Notes: generated from the letters alone by a model not told the origin. A DNA stretch of 64,000 nt from Streptomyces sp. TP-A0356 (GCF_001417775.1 NZ_BBZJ01000012.1:558001-622000); one strand, 5' to 3'; counted from the stretch's first letter, positions 1-8,796 are shown. Numbers and translations: made by a program.

Positions 1-674
1 CCCGCCGCGCGAGCGACTTCCTCGACGAGTGCCGCACCGAGTTCGGAACGGAGAACGAGCGGGTCACCGCCCATCAGTCGGACGTCAGCTCCGCGGACGA
101 ATGCCGCCGCCTGGTCGCCGACGTCGTCGAACGCCACGGCCGTATCGACATCCTGGTGAACAACGCCGGCATCACCATCGACCGCACGGTGGCCCGCATG
201 ACCGACGACGACTGGCAGCAGGTGCTGGACGTCAACCTCTCCGGTCCCTTCTATCTCGCGCAGGCGGCGCTCGGCCGCATGGTCGAGCAGGGGTCGGGCC
301 GGATCGTGATGATCTCCTCGGTGATCGGCGAGACCGGCAACATCGGCCAGGCCAACTACGCGGCCACCAAGTCCGGCCTCTTCGGCCTCACCAAGACCCT
401 CGCCCGCGAGGCCGCCTTCCAGCTGGCCAAGTCCGGCCACCAGGACCCCTACGGGCCCGGCATCACCGTCAACGCCGTCACCCCCGGCTTCATCGCCACC
501 GACATGCTGGAGCACATCCCGGCCAAGGTGCTCGACCGCATCGTCGGCCAGGTCCCGCTGGGCCGGCTCGGCCGCCCCGAGGAAGTGGCCCGGCTCGTGC
601 GCTTCCTGACCGACGACGCCTCCGCCTACATCACCGGGCAGGTCTGGGGCGTCAACGGAGGCCTCGACATGTGA
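1..674 (+). CDS. PhaB/FabG-type short-chain reductase, 5'-truncated by window edge
   Basis: 3' part of an SDR-family gene; 223 residues are visible and the N-terminal cofactor glycines lie off the window. The NNAG motif (visible residues 53-56), the Ser of MISSV and the Tyr/Lys pair of YAATK give a complete SDR catalytic set. The C-terminal PEEVA and VNGG patterns fit the FabG/PhaB branch, which reduces 3-oxoacyl- or acetoacetyl-CoA with NADPH in the cytoplasm. A short insert (KSGHQDPYGPG) before ITVNAVTPGF is longer than in typical FabG and resembles PhaB-like actinobacterial enzymes. The phasin-like gene follows 64 bp downstream, probably in the same transcript. Exact substrate is inferred, not shown. 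Confidence 0.85.
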   Translation, partial: RRASDFLDECRTEFGTENERVTAHQSDVSSADECRRLVADVVERHGRIDILVNNAGITIDRTVARMTDDDWQQVLDVNLSGPFYLAQAALGRMVEQGSGRIVMISSVIGETGNIGQANYAATKSGLFGLTKTLAREAAFQLAKSGHQDPYGPGITVNAVTPGFIATDMLEHIPAKVLDRIVGQVPLGRLGRPEEVARLVRFLTDDASAYITGQVWGVNGGLDM

Positions 675-738
675 ACTGTCGACTCCCTTCCCGCGCCCCC
701 GCGAGAGAAGGGCCATCCACCACCCACAGGAGGTATTC

Positions 739-1014
739 ATGCAAGGCATGAGAGCAGAAGAGTACGGCGCCGGCTTCGACGCGGCCGTACGCGACCTGGC
801 AGACATCCAGGACAGGTGCCGTCACGCCGTCAAGCAGACCGGCATCGCCGTCGTCGACGCCTGTGAGAAGTCGGTGGTCGCCGCGGTCCGCGCCCAGGAG
901 CAGACCTCGCAGGCCGGTGCCGAGTGGGCCGCAGACACCGTGCGCACTCAGACCGGCCTCACGAAGGAGCTCAACGCCGTCGCACTCGGCGTGCTCCGTC
1001 AGCTCCTGGGCTGA
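739..1014 (+). CDS. Small helical protein, phasin-like
   Basis: 91-residue protein with a strong ribosome site (GGAGGT four bases before ATG). It is rich in Ala, Gln, Glu and Val with no Pro and few Gly, so it should be almost wholly alpha-helical and amphipathic; no signal peptide or membrane segment is visible. The C-terminal part (RTQTGLTKEL then a hydrophobic VLRQLL) resembles phasins that coat polyhydroxyalkanoate granules. Together with the PhaB-like reductase upstream and the 3-hydroxybutyrate dehydrogenase 5 kb away this suggests a granule-associated role. The similarity is by eye and weak; an unrelated small helical protein is equally possible. A clear terminator follows. Confidence 0.7.
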   Translation: MQGMRAEEYGAGFDAAVRDLADIQDRCRHAVKQTGIAVVDACEKSVVAAVRAQEQTSQAGAEWAADTVRTQTGLTKELNAVALGVLRQLLG

Positions 1015-1029
1015 GCCGGGGCACTCCCC

Positions 1030-1062
1030 AGCCGGTGGCCGCCGCCGTGCAGGCCACCGGCT
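1030..1062 (+). terminator. Hairpin terminator after phasin-like gene
   Basis: Perfect 11-bp stem, AGCCGGTGGCC against GGCCACCGGCT, with an 11-nt loop, starting 15 bp after the stop codon. No U-tract follows, as is usual for Streptomyces. It also lies 38 bp beyond the 3' end of the opposing phosphoketolase wreck. Confidence 0.7.
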
Positions 1063-1100
1063 TCCGCTTGTGCCGAAGGCCTCCGCCCTTCGTACGGCGT

Positions 1101-1814
1101 TCAGCCGTCCCAGGTCCAGTCCGCCACTTCCGGCAGGTCCATCCCGTGCTCGCGGATCGACAGATGGTGGCGCTGCCGGGTGTCCTCCATGCGCTGGCGT
1201 ACGGCAGCCGCACGTACCGCCAGTCCAGGAACGCGGTCGATGACGTCCATGACCAGCCGGTAGCGGTCCAGGTCGTTGCGCACCACCATGTCGAACGGCG
1301 TGGTCGTGGTGCCGATCTCCTTGTAGCCGCGTACGTGCAGGTTGCGGTGGCCGGTGCGCCGGTAGGCGAGGCGGTGGATCAGCCACGGGTACCCGTGGTA
1401 GGCGAAGATCACCGGCTTGTCGGCGGTGAACAGTCCGTCGAACTCGAAGTCGCTCATGCCGTGCGGGTGTTCCTCGCTGGTCATGGGAACGTCGCCCGCG
1501 CAGCCGAGCACCACGTCCGGTTCACGCGTGCCGTCCTCGGTGCCGGCCCACTCCCAGATACCGGCACCGCGGGCACAGTGGACCTTCGCCGGGCCGGTCC
1601 AGCCCTTGGGGGTGCGCAGCACGATCACCGGCCAGCACGGCCGGTCGGTGGCGCCGTTCTCACGGGCGGCGCGCTGGAAGGCGGCGATGCGCTCGACGGC
1701 CGTGTCCATCGCCGCGGCCATCGCGCGATGGACGGCGGTCGGCGCATGGCCGCAGCGCCCTTGCCCGTGTCCACAGAGGCTGAGTGGCGAAGCCATGCCT
1801 CTCGGCCCGGTCAC
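1101..1814 (-). pseudogene. Phosphoketolase remnant with internal deletions
   Basis: The open frame encodes 237 residues against about 790 for xylulose-5-phosphate/fructose-6-phosphate phosphoketolase. Three collinear blocks of that family are fused in frame: a middle block (residues about 32-76, with [18 protein letters not shown]), a block with IWEWAGT and [12 protein letters not shown] (about 78-110), and the C-terminal block with [28 protein letters not shown] and [15 protein letters not shown] (about 114-237). The N-terminal thiamine-diphosphate domain is absent, about 250-300 residues are missing at the first junction and roughly 35 at the second (estimates from memory of the family). 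The first 30 residues do not match the family. It cannot be an active enzyme; the frame has stayed open. Confidence 0.85.
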
Positions 1815-2161
1815 CCCTCCGGGTCGTTCAACCCCAGATGTCGGAGTTCAACGGAGCGTAGTCAGCACCAAGTCAGCACGGGAGAGGTGAAGACGGGTGA
1901 TGACGTGGGCTATTTGGTCAGCACAAAACCAGCACGTGATCCAGCACCGCACCGTCAATTCACCCCGAACTACGGGTCCCGGATGCCAGTCGTTTCGACC
2001 ACCTGCGAGGCCCTGAACCGCCCTTCCGTGAGTCGGCATGGTGGCCGCGCGCATAGCCGACCCCCGAACTATGTTGCCCCGCCACATGTGCGCCTGACCT
2101 GCATGTTCCTACGGTGTGCCGACACCCACCCGTCCCCACCGCACCCGAGGAAGTGGCGCAC
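1815..2161. other. Gene-free stretch with repeated CAGCAC motif
   Basis: Between the phosphoketolase wreck and the MHS transporter. No gene recognised. It contains GTCAGCAC at 1861, 1872 and 1917 and CCAGCAC at 1929 and 1941, five copies in under 90 bp on one strand. The promoter of the transporter should lie here. GAGGAAG at 2147-2153 is the transporter's ribosome site. Confidence 0.6.
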
Positions 2162-3550
2162 ATGGCCTCCGCAGCAGCATCCGCTCCCCCAACACCCGGC
2201 AACCTCAAGCGCATCGTCGCCGCCAGCCTCATCGGCACCACCATCGAGTGGTACGACTTCTTCCTCTACGGATCCGCCGCCGCGCTCGTCTTCAACAAGC
2301 TGTTCTTCCCGGGCTCCGACCCGCTGGTCGGCACGCTCCTGTCGTTCCTCACCTACGCGGTCGGGTTCGCCGCCCGTCCGCTCGGTGCCCTGGTCTTCGG
2401 GCACTACGGCGACCGGCTCGGGCGCAAGAAGCTGCTGGTGCTGAGTCTGCTGCTGATGGGCGGGGCGACCTTCGCGATCGGGCTGCTGCCCACGCACACG
2501 ACGGTCGGTACCGCCGCACCGGTCCTGCTCACCACGCTGCGTCTGGTGCAGGGCTTCGCGCTCGGCGGCGAGTGGGGCGGCGCCGTGCTGCTCGTGTCGG
2601 AGCACGGGGATGCGCGGCGGCGCGGCTTCTGGGCCTCCTGGCCGCAGACCGGCGCACCGGCCGGGCAACTCCTCGCCACGGGTGTGCTGTCGCTGCTGAC
2701 CGCCGTGCTCTCGGACGCCGCGTTCGGCTCCTGGGGGTGGCGCATTCCCTTCCTCCTGTCCGGAGTACTGGTGATCGTCGGCTTGTGGATTCGTCTGTCT
2801 GTCGATGAATCGCCTGTGTTCCAGCAGGCGTTGGCGCAGGCCGAGGCCCGTAGGGCCACCAAGGGCGGTGACGCGGAGAAGCTGCCGCTGGTGTCCGTCC
2901 TGCGTCACCACTGGCGGGACGTGCTGATCGCCATGGGCGCGCGCATGGCGGAGAACATCAGCTACTACGTGATCACCGCCTTCATCCTCGTCTACGCCAC
3001 CACGTCGGCCGGTGTCTCCAAGCAGACGGCCCTCAACGCCGTCCTCATCGCCTCAGCCGTGCACTTCGCCGTCATCCCGGCCTGGGGCGCGCTCTCCGAC
3101 CGGATCGGCCGCCGACCCGTCTATCTGCTGGGCGCGGCCGGAGTCGGCCTGTGGATGTTCCCGTTCTTCTGGCTCATCGACACGGGCGGCTTCGGCGATC
3201 TCGTCCTCGCGGTGACCATCGGTCTGGTGCTGCACGGGGCGATGTACGCACCCCAGGCCGCCTTCTTCTCCGAGATGTTCGCGACCCGCATGCGCTACTC
3301 GGGGGCGTCCATCGGCGCCCAGTTCGCCTCCGTGGCGGCCGGCGCGCCCGCGCCGCTGATCGCGACCGCCCTGCTGTCCGACTATGGCAGCTCCACGCCG
3401 ATCGCCCTGTACGTGATCGCAGCGGCCGTCCTGACCCTGATCGCGGTGGGCGTCGCGAAGGAGACCCGCGACCGCGACCTGGCCCAGGTCGACGCCTCGG
3501 CCGACACGGAGCCCGCGGGGACACGGGCGGCCGACGCGCGTACCGCCTGA
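2162..3550 (+). CDS. MFS transporter, metabolite:H+ symporter (MHS) type
   Basis: 462-residue inner-membrane protein with about 12 predicted helices. The N-terminal TTIEWYDFFLYGSAA motif and the GHYGDRLGRKK loop after helix 2 are signatures of the MHS (ProP/ShiA/KgtP) branch, which imports organic acids, betaines or shikimate with protons. SDRIGRRP marks the equivalent loop in the second half. The start at ATG 2162 is chosen for its GAGGAAG site eight bases upstream; an in-frame ATG at 2114 has no such site and would add 16 hydrophilic residues. Substrate unknown; the neighbours suggest a small organic acid such as 3-hydroxybutyrate, which is inference. A strong hairpin follows. Confidence 0.9.
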   Translation: MASAAASAPPTPGNLKRIVAASLIGTTIEWYDFFLYGSAAALVFNKLFFPGSDPLVGTLLSFLTYAVGFAARPLGALVFGHYGDRLGRKKLLVLSLLLMGGATFAIGLLPTHTTVGTAAPVLLTTLRLVQGFALGGEWGGAVLLVSEHGDARRRGFWASWPQTGAPAGQLLATGVLSLLTAVLSDAAFGSWGWRIPFLLSGVLVIVGLWIRLSVDESPVFQQALAQAEARRATKGGDAEKLPLVSVLRHHWRDVLIAMGARMAENISYYVITAFILVYATTSAGVSKQTALNAVLIASAVHFAVIPAWGALSDRIGRRPVYLLGAAGVGLWMFPFFWLIDTGGFGDLVLAVTIGLVLHGAMYAPQAAFFSEMFATRMRYSGASIGAQFASVAAGAPAPLIATALLSDYGSSTPIALYVIAAAVLTLIAVGVAKETRDRDLAQVDASADTEPAGTRAADARTA

Positions 3551-3566
3551 GCCCCGGTCCCCCGAA

Positions 3567-3596
3567 TCGGCCCCGCGACTCTGCGTGCGGGGCCGA
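3567..3596. terminator. Bidirectional hairpin terminator
   Basis: Perfect 10-bp stem, TCGGCCCCGC against GCGGGGCCGA, with a 10-nt loop. It lies 16 bp after the transporter stop and about 70 bp after the stop of the opposing regulator gene, so it can serve both. Confidence 0.8.
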
Positions 3597-3666
3597 CGCA
3601 CGTCTGTCGTCGTGGTCGGGCACCCTTGTGCCGGTGCGCCTGCCGCGGCCCGCGCCGTACGGACGG

Positions 3667-5592
3667 TCAGCCTCTGGGTATCGACGACAACCGGTGCAGA
3701 CGCAGCGCCAGTTGGATCTCCAGGGCGCGGGCCGGGCTCTGCCAGTCGTCGCCGAGGAGTCGGCCCACTCGCTCCAGGCGCTGCGCCACGGTGTTCACAT
3801 GGACGTGCAGTTCGTCCTTGGTGCGTGCCGGGCTCATCCCGCAGGTGAAGTACGCGTCGAGGGTGCGTACGAGGTCGGTGCCGCGCCGGTCGTCGTAGGC
3901 GACGACCTGGCCGATCGTGCGCTCGACATAGCCGGCGATGTCCCGGTCCCCGGCGAGCAGCAGCCCCAGGAAACCGAAGTCCTCGGCGGCGGCCCCGTCC
4001 CCGGCGCGGCCCAACAGGCGCAGGGCGTCGAGGCAGCGCTGTGCCTCCGCGTAGGCGGCCGCCACCACCTCCGGGCGGTCGGCGAGGCGCTCGACGGGCG
4101 CGGAGGCGCCGACGGTCACCCTCTCGTGCACGGCGGTGCCCAGCTGCCGGGCAGTACGGCGGGCGAGGTCGGTCGCGGTGTCGCCCGGGGCGAGGGGCAA
4201 CAACAGGACCGTACCGCCGTCGCGGGCGGCGGCGAGTGCGTGCCGGGTGGCCGCGAGATGGGACGCGGCGGACCACAGCCGGCGGCGTGCGGCCGCTTCC
4301 TCGTCGGCGTCGGCCGCCTCGACGTCGAGGCGGGCGGCGAGCACCACATGGGTGGCGTCGAGGTCGGCCCGCAGCCGGGCGGCGCGCTCGCGCAGCACCC
4401 GTGGGTCGCGGTCCCGGGCGTCGAGGAGATCGTCCAACAGCTCTCCACGGACGCGCTGTTCGGCTTCCGCGGCCGAGCGGCGGGCGAGCAGCAGCAGGGA
4501 GGTGACCATCGCGGCGCGCTCCAGCGTGCGCTGGTCGACGGGGTCGAGCCCCGGATGGCCGCGCAGCACCAGCGCACCGAGCAGTTCACCGCCGGCCGCC
4601 ACCGCCGCGATCCAGTCGTCCCCGTGCCGTACGGCGTGGCCCTCGGCGCGGGACGCCTCCAGGGCCGCGGCCGGAGCCGTGTCCGCCTCCCTGAACTCGA
4701 CCGTGCCGTGCAGAACCTGGGAGACCGCAGCGGCCACGTCGTGAACGCCGCCACCGCGCAGGACGAGTTCGGCGAGCCGGTCATGGACGTCCGACGCGCG
4801 CTCGATGACCGCGCTGCGGTCGCGGATGATCTCATTGGCCCGGGCGAGCCGGTCCAGGGCCGAACGCGTCTCGGTGAGCAGGTTCGCGGTGTCGATGGCC
4901 GCGGCGGCCAGCGCGGCGAAGGAGCCGAGGAGCGCGATCTCCTCGCGCTCGAAGACCCGGGAACGGCGGTCTGCGGCGAACAGCACCCCGATGACCTGCG
5001 CGCCGATCATCAGGGGGACACCGAGGATCGCCACGAGCCCCTCGTCCAGCACGCCCGAGTCGATCGTCCGCGTGTGCTGGAAGCGGTCGTCCCCGAAGTA
5101 GTCGGGCGTCACGTAGGGGCGGGCGGTCTGGGCGACGAGTCCGCCGAGCCCCTCGCCCATGCCGAGCCGCAGCTGCTGGAAGCGGGCGGCGACCGAGCCC
5201 TCGGTGACCCTCATGTAGGTGTCGCCCGCGGCCTCGTCGTTGAGCGTCAGATACGCGACGTCGGTGCTCAGCAGCGACCGGGCGCGCTGGACGATCGCCT
5301 GCAGGAGGGCGTCGAGGTCGCGCAGCCCGGCGAGGTCGTGGGCGGTCTCGAAGAGCGCGGACAGCTCCGCCTCACGGCGGCGTCTGCCCTCCATCTCCGC
5401 GCGCACGCGCAGCGCGAGCCGCTTGGCCTGCTCAAGCGCTGCGACGCGCTCCGGCGGCAGGCCCTCGGCGCGGGCGAGCAGCACCGGCTGCTCGTACGCG
5501 TCGGCCGACGCGCCCCGGGCCAGGAGCTCCAGGAACGGCGCCTCGGCACCGGTGCCGAGGCGCTCCGCGGACTGTACGTGATCGCGAGACAT
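3667..5592 (-). CDS. GAF-domain PucR/CdaR-type transcriptional regulator
   Basis: 641-residue cytoplasmic regulator. A GAF domain (about residues 75-240) is followed by a central PucR-like region and a C-terminal PucR helix-turn-helix (about 580-641) with the typical VRTLDAYF, then HVHVNTVAQRLERV. Such proteins sense small molecules through the GAF domain and control catabolic genes. The start at ATG 5592 (MSRDH) is preferred; ATG 5652 would add 20 residues of poor character. It sits 68 bp downstream of the 3-hydroxybutyrate dehydrogenase gene on the same strand, so the two are probably co-transcribed, and the regulator likely responds to hydroxybutyrate or a related acid (inference). Confidence 0.85.
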   Translation of the reverse strand: MSRDHVQSAERLGTGAEAPFLELLARGASADAYEQPVLLARAEGLPPERVAALEQAKRLALRVRAEMEGRRRREAELSALFETAHDLAGLRDLDALLQAIVQRARSLLSTDVAYLTLNDEAAGDTYMRVTEGSVAARFQQLRLGMGEGLGGLVAQTARPYVTPDYFGDDRFQHTRTIDSGVLDEGLVAILGVPLMIGAQVIGVLFAADRRSRVFEREEIALLGSFAALAAAAIDTANLLTETRSALDRLARANEIIRDRSAVIERASDVHDRLAELVLRGGGVHDVAAAVSQVLHGTVEFREADTAPAAALEASRAEGHAVRHGDDWIAAVAAGGELLGALVLRGHPGLDPVDQRTLERAAMVTSLLLLARRSAAEAEQRVRGELLDDLLDARDRDPRVLRERAARLRADLDATHVVLAARLDVEAADADEEAAARRRLWSAASHLAATRHALAAARDGGTVLLLPLAPGDTATDLARRTARQLGTAVHERVTVGASAPVERLADRPEVVAAAYAEAQRCLDALRLLGRAGDGAAAEDFGFLGLLLAGDRDIAGYVERTIGQVVAYDDRRGTDLVRTLDAYFTCGMSPARTKDELHVHVNTVAQRLERVGRLLGDDWQSPARALEIQLALRLHRLSSIPRG

Positions 5593-5660
5593 GCCCCCAG
5601 GATGGCCCACCGCCGGGCCGGGGCCGTCGGCCCTGTGGACAACTTGTGGCATGGCCCCGC

Positions 5661-6464
5661 TCAGTGCGCCGTCCAGCCGCCGTCGAGGACCAGCGACGTA
5701 CCGGTGATGAACGATGCCCCCGGGCTGCACAGATAGGCCACCGCCTCGGCGACCTCCTCCGGTTCGATCAGTCGCTTGACGGCGCTGTCCTGCAGCAGTA
5801 CTTCGGACAGCACGCGCTCCTCGGGGATGCCGTGCGCCCTTGCCTGGTCCGCGATTTGCTTCTCGACGAGGGGCGTACGCACGTACGCCGGGTTCACACA
5901 GTTCGACGTGACCCCGTGCGGCGCGCCTTCCAGGGCGGCGGTCTTCGAGAGCCCTTCCAGACCGTGCTTGGCAGCGACATATGCCGACTTGTACGCGGAT
6001 GCGCGCAGGCCGTGGACCGACGACACGTTGACGATGCGCCCCCAGCCCTGTCCGTACATGTGCGGCAGCGCCCCGCGGATGAGCCGGAACGGCGCCTCCA
6101 GCATGACCGTCAGCACGGTGTGGAAGACATCGGGCGGGAACTCCTCCAGCGGACGCACGAGTTGGAGCCCGGCGTTGTTGACGAGGACGTCGGTTCCGAC
6201 GGCGGCGAGTTCGGCCGCGTCCAGGTCGGTGAGATCGAGGACGTGCGGCTCGACGCTGCCCGCGAGGCCGTGAGCCGCGCCGGCCAGGGCATCGAGTCCG
6301 GCGGCGTCCCGGTCGACCGCTCTCACCTTGGCCCCGGCGGCGGCCAGCCGCAGCGCGCACGCGCGGCCGATACCGCCGGCGGCACCGGTGACGAGGGCGG
6401 TGCGTCCGCCCAGGTCGAGGGAGAGGGCGTGGGGGGCCGGAAGGGGGTGGTGGGGCGCGGTCAT
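5661..6464 (-). CDS. bdhA: 3-hydroxybutyrate dehydrogenase
   Basis: 267-residue SDR enzyme that interconverts 3-hydroxybutyrate and acetoacetate with NAD. Cofactor glycines TGAAGGIG at residues 26-33, NNAG at 95-98, catalytic Ser at 147/148, Tyr161 and Lys165. The stretches NNAGLQ, NVSSVHGLRAS and YKSAYVAAKHG are specific hallmarks of 3-hydroxybutyrate dehydrogenase rather than general FabG. First gene of a likely two-gene unit with the PucR-type regulator. With the PhaB-like reductase at the window start it implies storage and reuse of C4 units. Confidence 0.9.
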   Translation of the reverse strand: MTAPHHPLPAPHALSLDLGGRTALVTGAAGGIGRACALRLAAAGAKVRAVDRDAAGLDALAGAAHGLAGSVEPHVLDLTDLDAAELAAVGTDVLVNNAGLQLVRPLEEFPPDVFHTVLTVMLEAPFRLIRGALPHMYGQGWGRIVNVSSVHGLRASAYKSAYVAAKHGLEGLSKTAALEGAPHGVTSNCVNPAYVRTPLVEKQIADQARAHGIPEERVLSEVLLQDSAVKRLIEPEEVAEAVAYLCSPGASFITGTSLVLDGGWTAH

Positions 6465-6518
6465 ATCTCGACTCTAGGCAGTCCCCAGGCACCACCCCAT
6501 GTGTTCACCGCCCATACT

Positions 6519-6998
6519 TCACAGCGGATAGGTGGGGTCGAACCATGTGGGTGCATCCGAGAGCGCCTGCTTGATCCGAAGCACCCCGAACTCGTTCAGC
6601 TCCGGCAGCGCGTCCACCGTGAACCAGCCGACCTCCAACGACTCGTCGTCGTTGACCCGCGCCTCTCCGCCGACGGCGCGGCAGCGGAAGGTGATGTCCA
6701 TGAACTGGCAGTTGTCGCCGTTCGCGTATGTCACGGGGTCCAGGGCCTGCACGAGGACGACCCGCTCGGGCACGCACCGCACGGCCGTCTCCTCGTACAC
6801 CTCGCGCACGGCACAGGCCGCAGGCTGCTCACCAGGTTCCGGTATCCCGCCGATCACCGACCACTTGCGTGTGTCGGTACGGCGCCCCAACAGCACTCTG
6901 CCGTCGTCGTCGAAGACGATGGCGGTGACCCCGGGGAGCCAGAGCATCTGATGACCGGCCGAGGCCCTGAGGGTCCGGATGAATTCGGGAATAGCCAT
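6519..6998 (-). CDS. Nudix hydrolase
   Basis: 159-residue Nudix protein. The box runs from Gly51 to Val73: GGIPEPGE, then REVYEET with Ala in place of the usual Gly near its end. It hydrolyses a nucleoside diphosphate linked to another moiety; the substrate cannot be read from sequence. The start (MAIPEF, ATG 6998) lies nine bases after the stop of lnt, so lnt and this gene form an operon. Confidence 0.9.
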   Translation of the reverse strand: MAIPEFIRTLRASAGHQMLWLPGVTAIVFDDDGRVLLGRRTDTRKWSVIGGIPEPGEQPAACAVREVYEETAVRCVPERVVLVQALDPVTYANGDNCQFMDITFRCRAVGGEARVNDDESLEVGWFTVDALPELNEFGVLRIKQALSDAPTWFDPTYPL

Positions 6999-7007
6999 GG
7001 AGCGACC

Positions 7008-8669
7008 CTAACGGGCCGGTTCCGTCACCTCTGGCTCTTCGAGGGCGACGTCACCGGCACCCCGGTCGCGGCGACCGCGCGCCGCCGATGCCAGCGCCCA
7101 GCCCAGTCCGCCGATCGCGACGAGCACGAGGACCGTCTCGGGCAGGGTGCCGAGCCGTGTGGCGGGGGTCTCGGAGGAGCGCAGTGGAACCTTCTGGACC
7201 AGTGAGTCGGCCACGAACATCCCGGTCCGCTGGGTGATCTTCCCGTCCGGCATGATGATGGCGCTGACGCCGCTGGTCACCGGCACGGTGACGGTGCGGC
7301 TGTGTTCCACCGCGCGGATGCGGGACATGGCCAGCTGCTGGTAGGTCATCTCGCTGCGGTCGAACGTGGCGTTGTTGCTGGGCACCGAGATCAGCTGGGC
7401 TCCGTCGGTGACGGTGGTGCGCACCGTCCAGTCGAAGGCGGCCTCGTAGCACGTGACGAGCCCGACCTTGGCGTCCGCCATGGTGAACACGCCCGGCTTC
7501 TGTCCCCGGCTGAAGTCCTGGCGCACCATCGACGTCCAGTTCGCGTTGATGGCACCGAGCAGCGAGCGCAGCGGGAGGTACTCGCCGAACGGCTGCACCT
7601 GCCGCTTGTCGTACGTGTCGACGGGGCCCTTGTTCGGGTCCCACAGGATCTGCTCGTTGTAGAGCTTGCCGCCGCGCTCCACGACACCGCCGACCGAGAC
7701 GGGCACGCCGATCGCCTTGGCGGCTCGCTGGATCACGGTGGCCGCGTCGGCGTTGGCGAAGGGGTCGATGTCGGAGGAGTTCTCGGGCCACAGCACGAGG
7801 TCGGGCCGCGGGACCTTGCCCGCCTTGACCTTCGCGGCCAGGCGTTCGGTCTCGCGCGCGTGGTAGTCGAGAACGGCACGCCGCTGGGCGTTGAACGCGA
7901 GTCCGGAGCGCGGCACGTTGCCCTGGACGAGGGCGACGGTCGCGGTGCCGTTCTCGGCCTTGTCGCTGACCAGGGAGCGCGCGGCGACGGCGCCCAGCAC
8001 CGGAACGACGACGCTCAGCGCCGCCACGACGGCCGCTCCGCGCCGGAGCACGCCCCCGGTGCGGCGCCCCTCGACGGCGAGGCGCATGATCTCGTACAGC
8101 CCGAAGCCGCACAGCACCACAGCGAAGCCGAGCACCGGGGTACCGCCCACCGCGGCCAGCGGCAGGAAGACACCGTCCGCCTGTCCGAAGGCGATCTTCC
8201 CCCAGGGGAAGCCGTCGAAGGGCGCACGTGCGCGTGCCGCCTCTCCCGCGATCCACAGGGCCGCCGCCCACACCGGCCAGCCGGGCAGCCGGGAGACCAG
8301 TGCGATCCCCGCGCCGACGAGCGCGACGAAGATCGCCTCCACCGCGACGAGCGCGAGCCACGGGCCGGAGCCGACCTCCACACCGGTCCACACGAGCAGC
8401 GGCAGCAGGAAGCCGAGCCCGAACAGATAGCCGAGGCCCAGTCCGCCCTTCCAGCTGCGGCCGCGCAGGGTCCAGCCGAGGACGGCGAAGGCCGGCAGGG
8501 CCAGCCACCACAGGGTCCGGGGCGGGAAACTGACGTAGAGCAGCACTCCGGAGAGCGACGCGGCGGCGGCCGGAACGAGGCGCCGCACCCGGTGGGCACC
8601 ACGAGGCGCGGGTGCGGCCAGGGGTTCGAGCTGTTCCGGCTCGCCCACGGAAGTTGCGGTGACGGTCAC
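7008..8669 (-). CDS. lnt: Apolipoprotein N-acyltransferase
   Basis: 553-residue membrane enzyme that N-acylates the N-terminal Cys of lipoproteins. The N-terminal half holds about six to seven hydrophobic segments; the C-terminal half is a nitrilase-fold domain with the catalytic Glu in LWPENSS, Lys in YDKRQVQPFGEYLP and Cys in VTCYEAAFD, all intact. The last hydrophobic segment (VLVLVAIGGLGWAL) anchors the C-terminus. Length is normal for actinobacterial Lnt. Start ATG 8669 is chosen because the frame upstream is not Lnt-like. The Nudix gene follows directly. Confidence 0.93.
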   Translation of the reverse strand: MTVTATSVGEPEQLEPLAAPAPRGAHRVRRLVPAAAASLSGVLLYVSFPPRTLWWLALPAFAVLGWTLRGRSWKGGLGLGYLFGLGFLLPLLVWTGVEVGSGPWLALVAVEAIFVALVGAGIALVSRLPGWPVWAAALWIAGEAARARAPFDGFPWGKIAFGQADGVFLPLAAVGGTPVLGFAVVLCGFGLYEIMRLAVEGRRTGGVLRRGAAVVAALSVVVPVLGAVAARSLVSDKAENGTATVALVQGNVPRSGLAFNAQRRAVLDYHARETERLAAKVKAGKVPRPDLVLWPENSSDIDPFANADAATVIQRAAKAIGVPVSVGGVVERGGKLYNEQILWDPNKGPVDTYDKRQVQPFGEYLPLRSLLGAINANWTSMVRQDFSRGQKPGVFTMADAKVGLVTCYEAAFDWTVRTTVTDGAQLISVPSNNATFDRSEMTYQQLAMSRIRAVEHSRTVTVPVTSGVSAIIMPDGKITQRTGMFVADSLVQKVPLRSSETPATRLGTLPETVLVLVAIGGLGWALASAARGRRDRGAGDVALEEPEVTEPAR

Positions 8670-8762
8670 CCGGGGAGTCTACGGCGCGTGACGAAACCGC
8701 GGACAGCTCGGGCCGCTTCGCACCTGAGGCGTTGTGCCCGCTCTTCCACCGCCTTGTTCCAC

Positions 8763-8796
8763 CCTTCTGTCGTGTCGTTCCTTCTGTCGTGTCGTT
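8763..8796. repeat. Exact 17-bp tandem duplication
   Basis: CCTTCTGTCGTGTCGTT occurs twice back to back (8763-8779 and 8780-8796) in the divergent region between lnt and the O-antigen-polymerase-like gene. Confidence 0.9.

Noticed and set aside
3151..5736. 861-codon plus-strand open frame
   Set aside because: Shadow of the PucR-type regulator on the opposite strand; Val/Gly/Arg-rich without domains.
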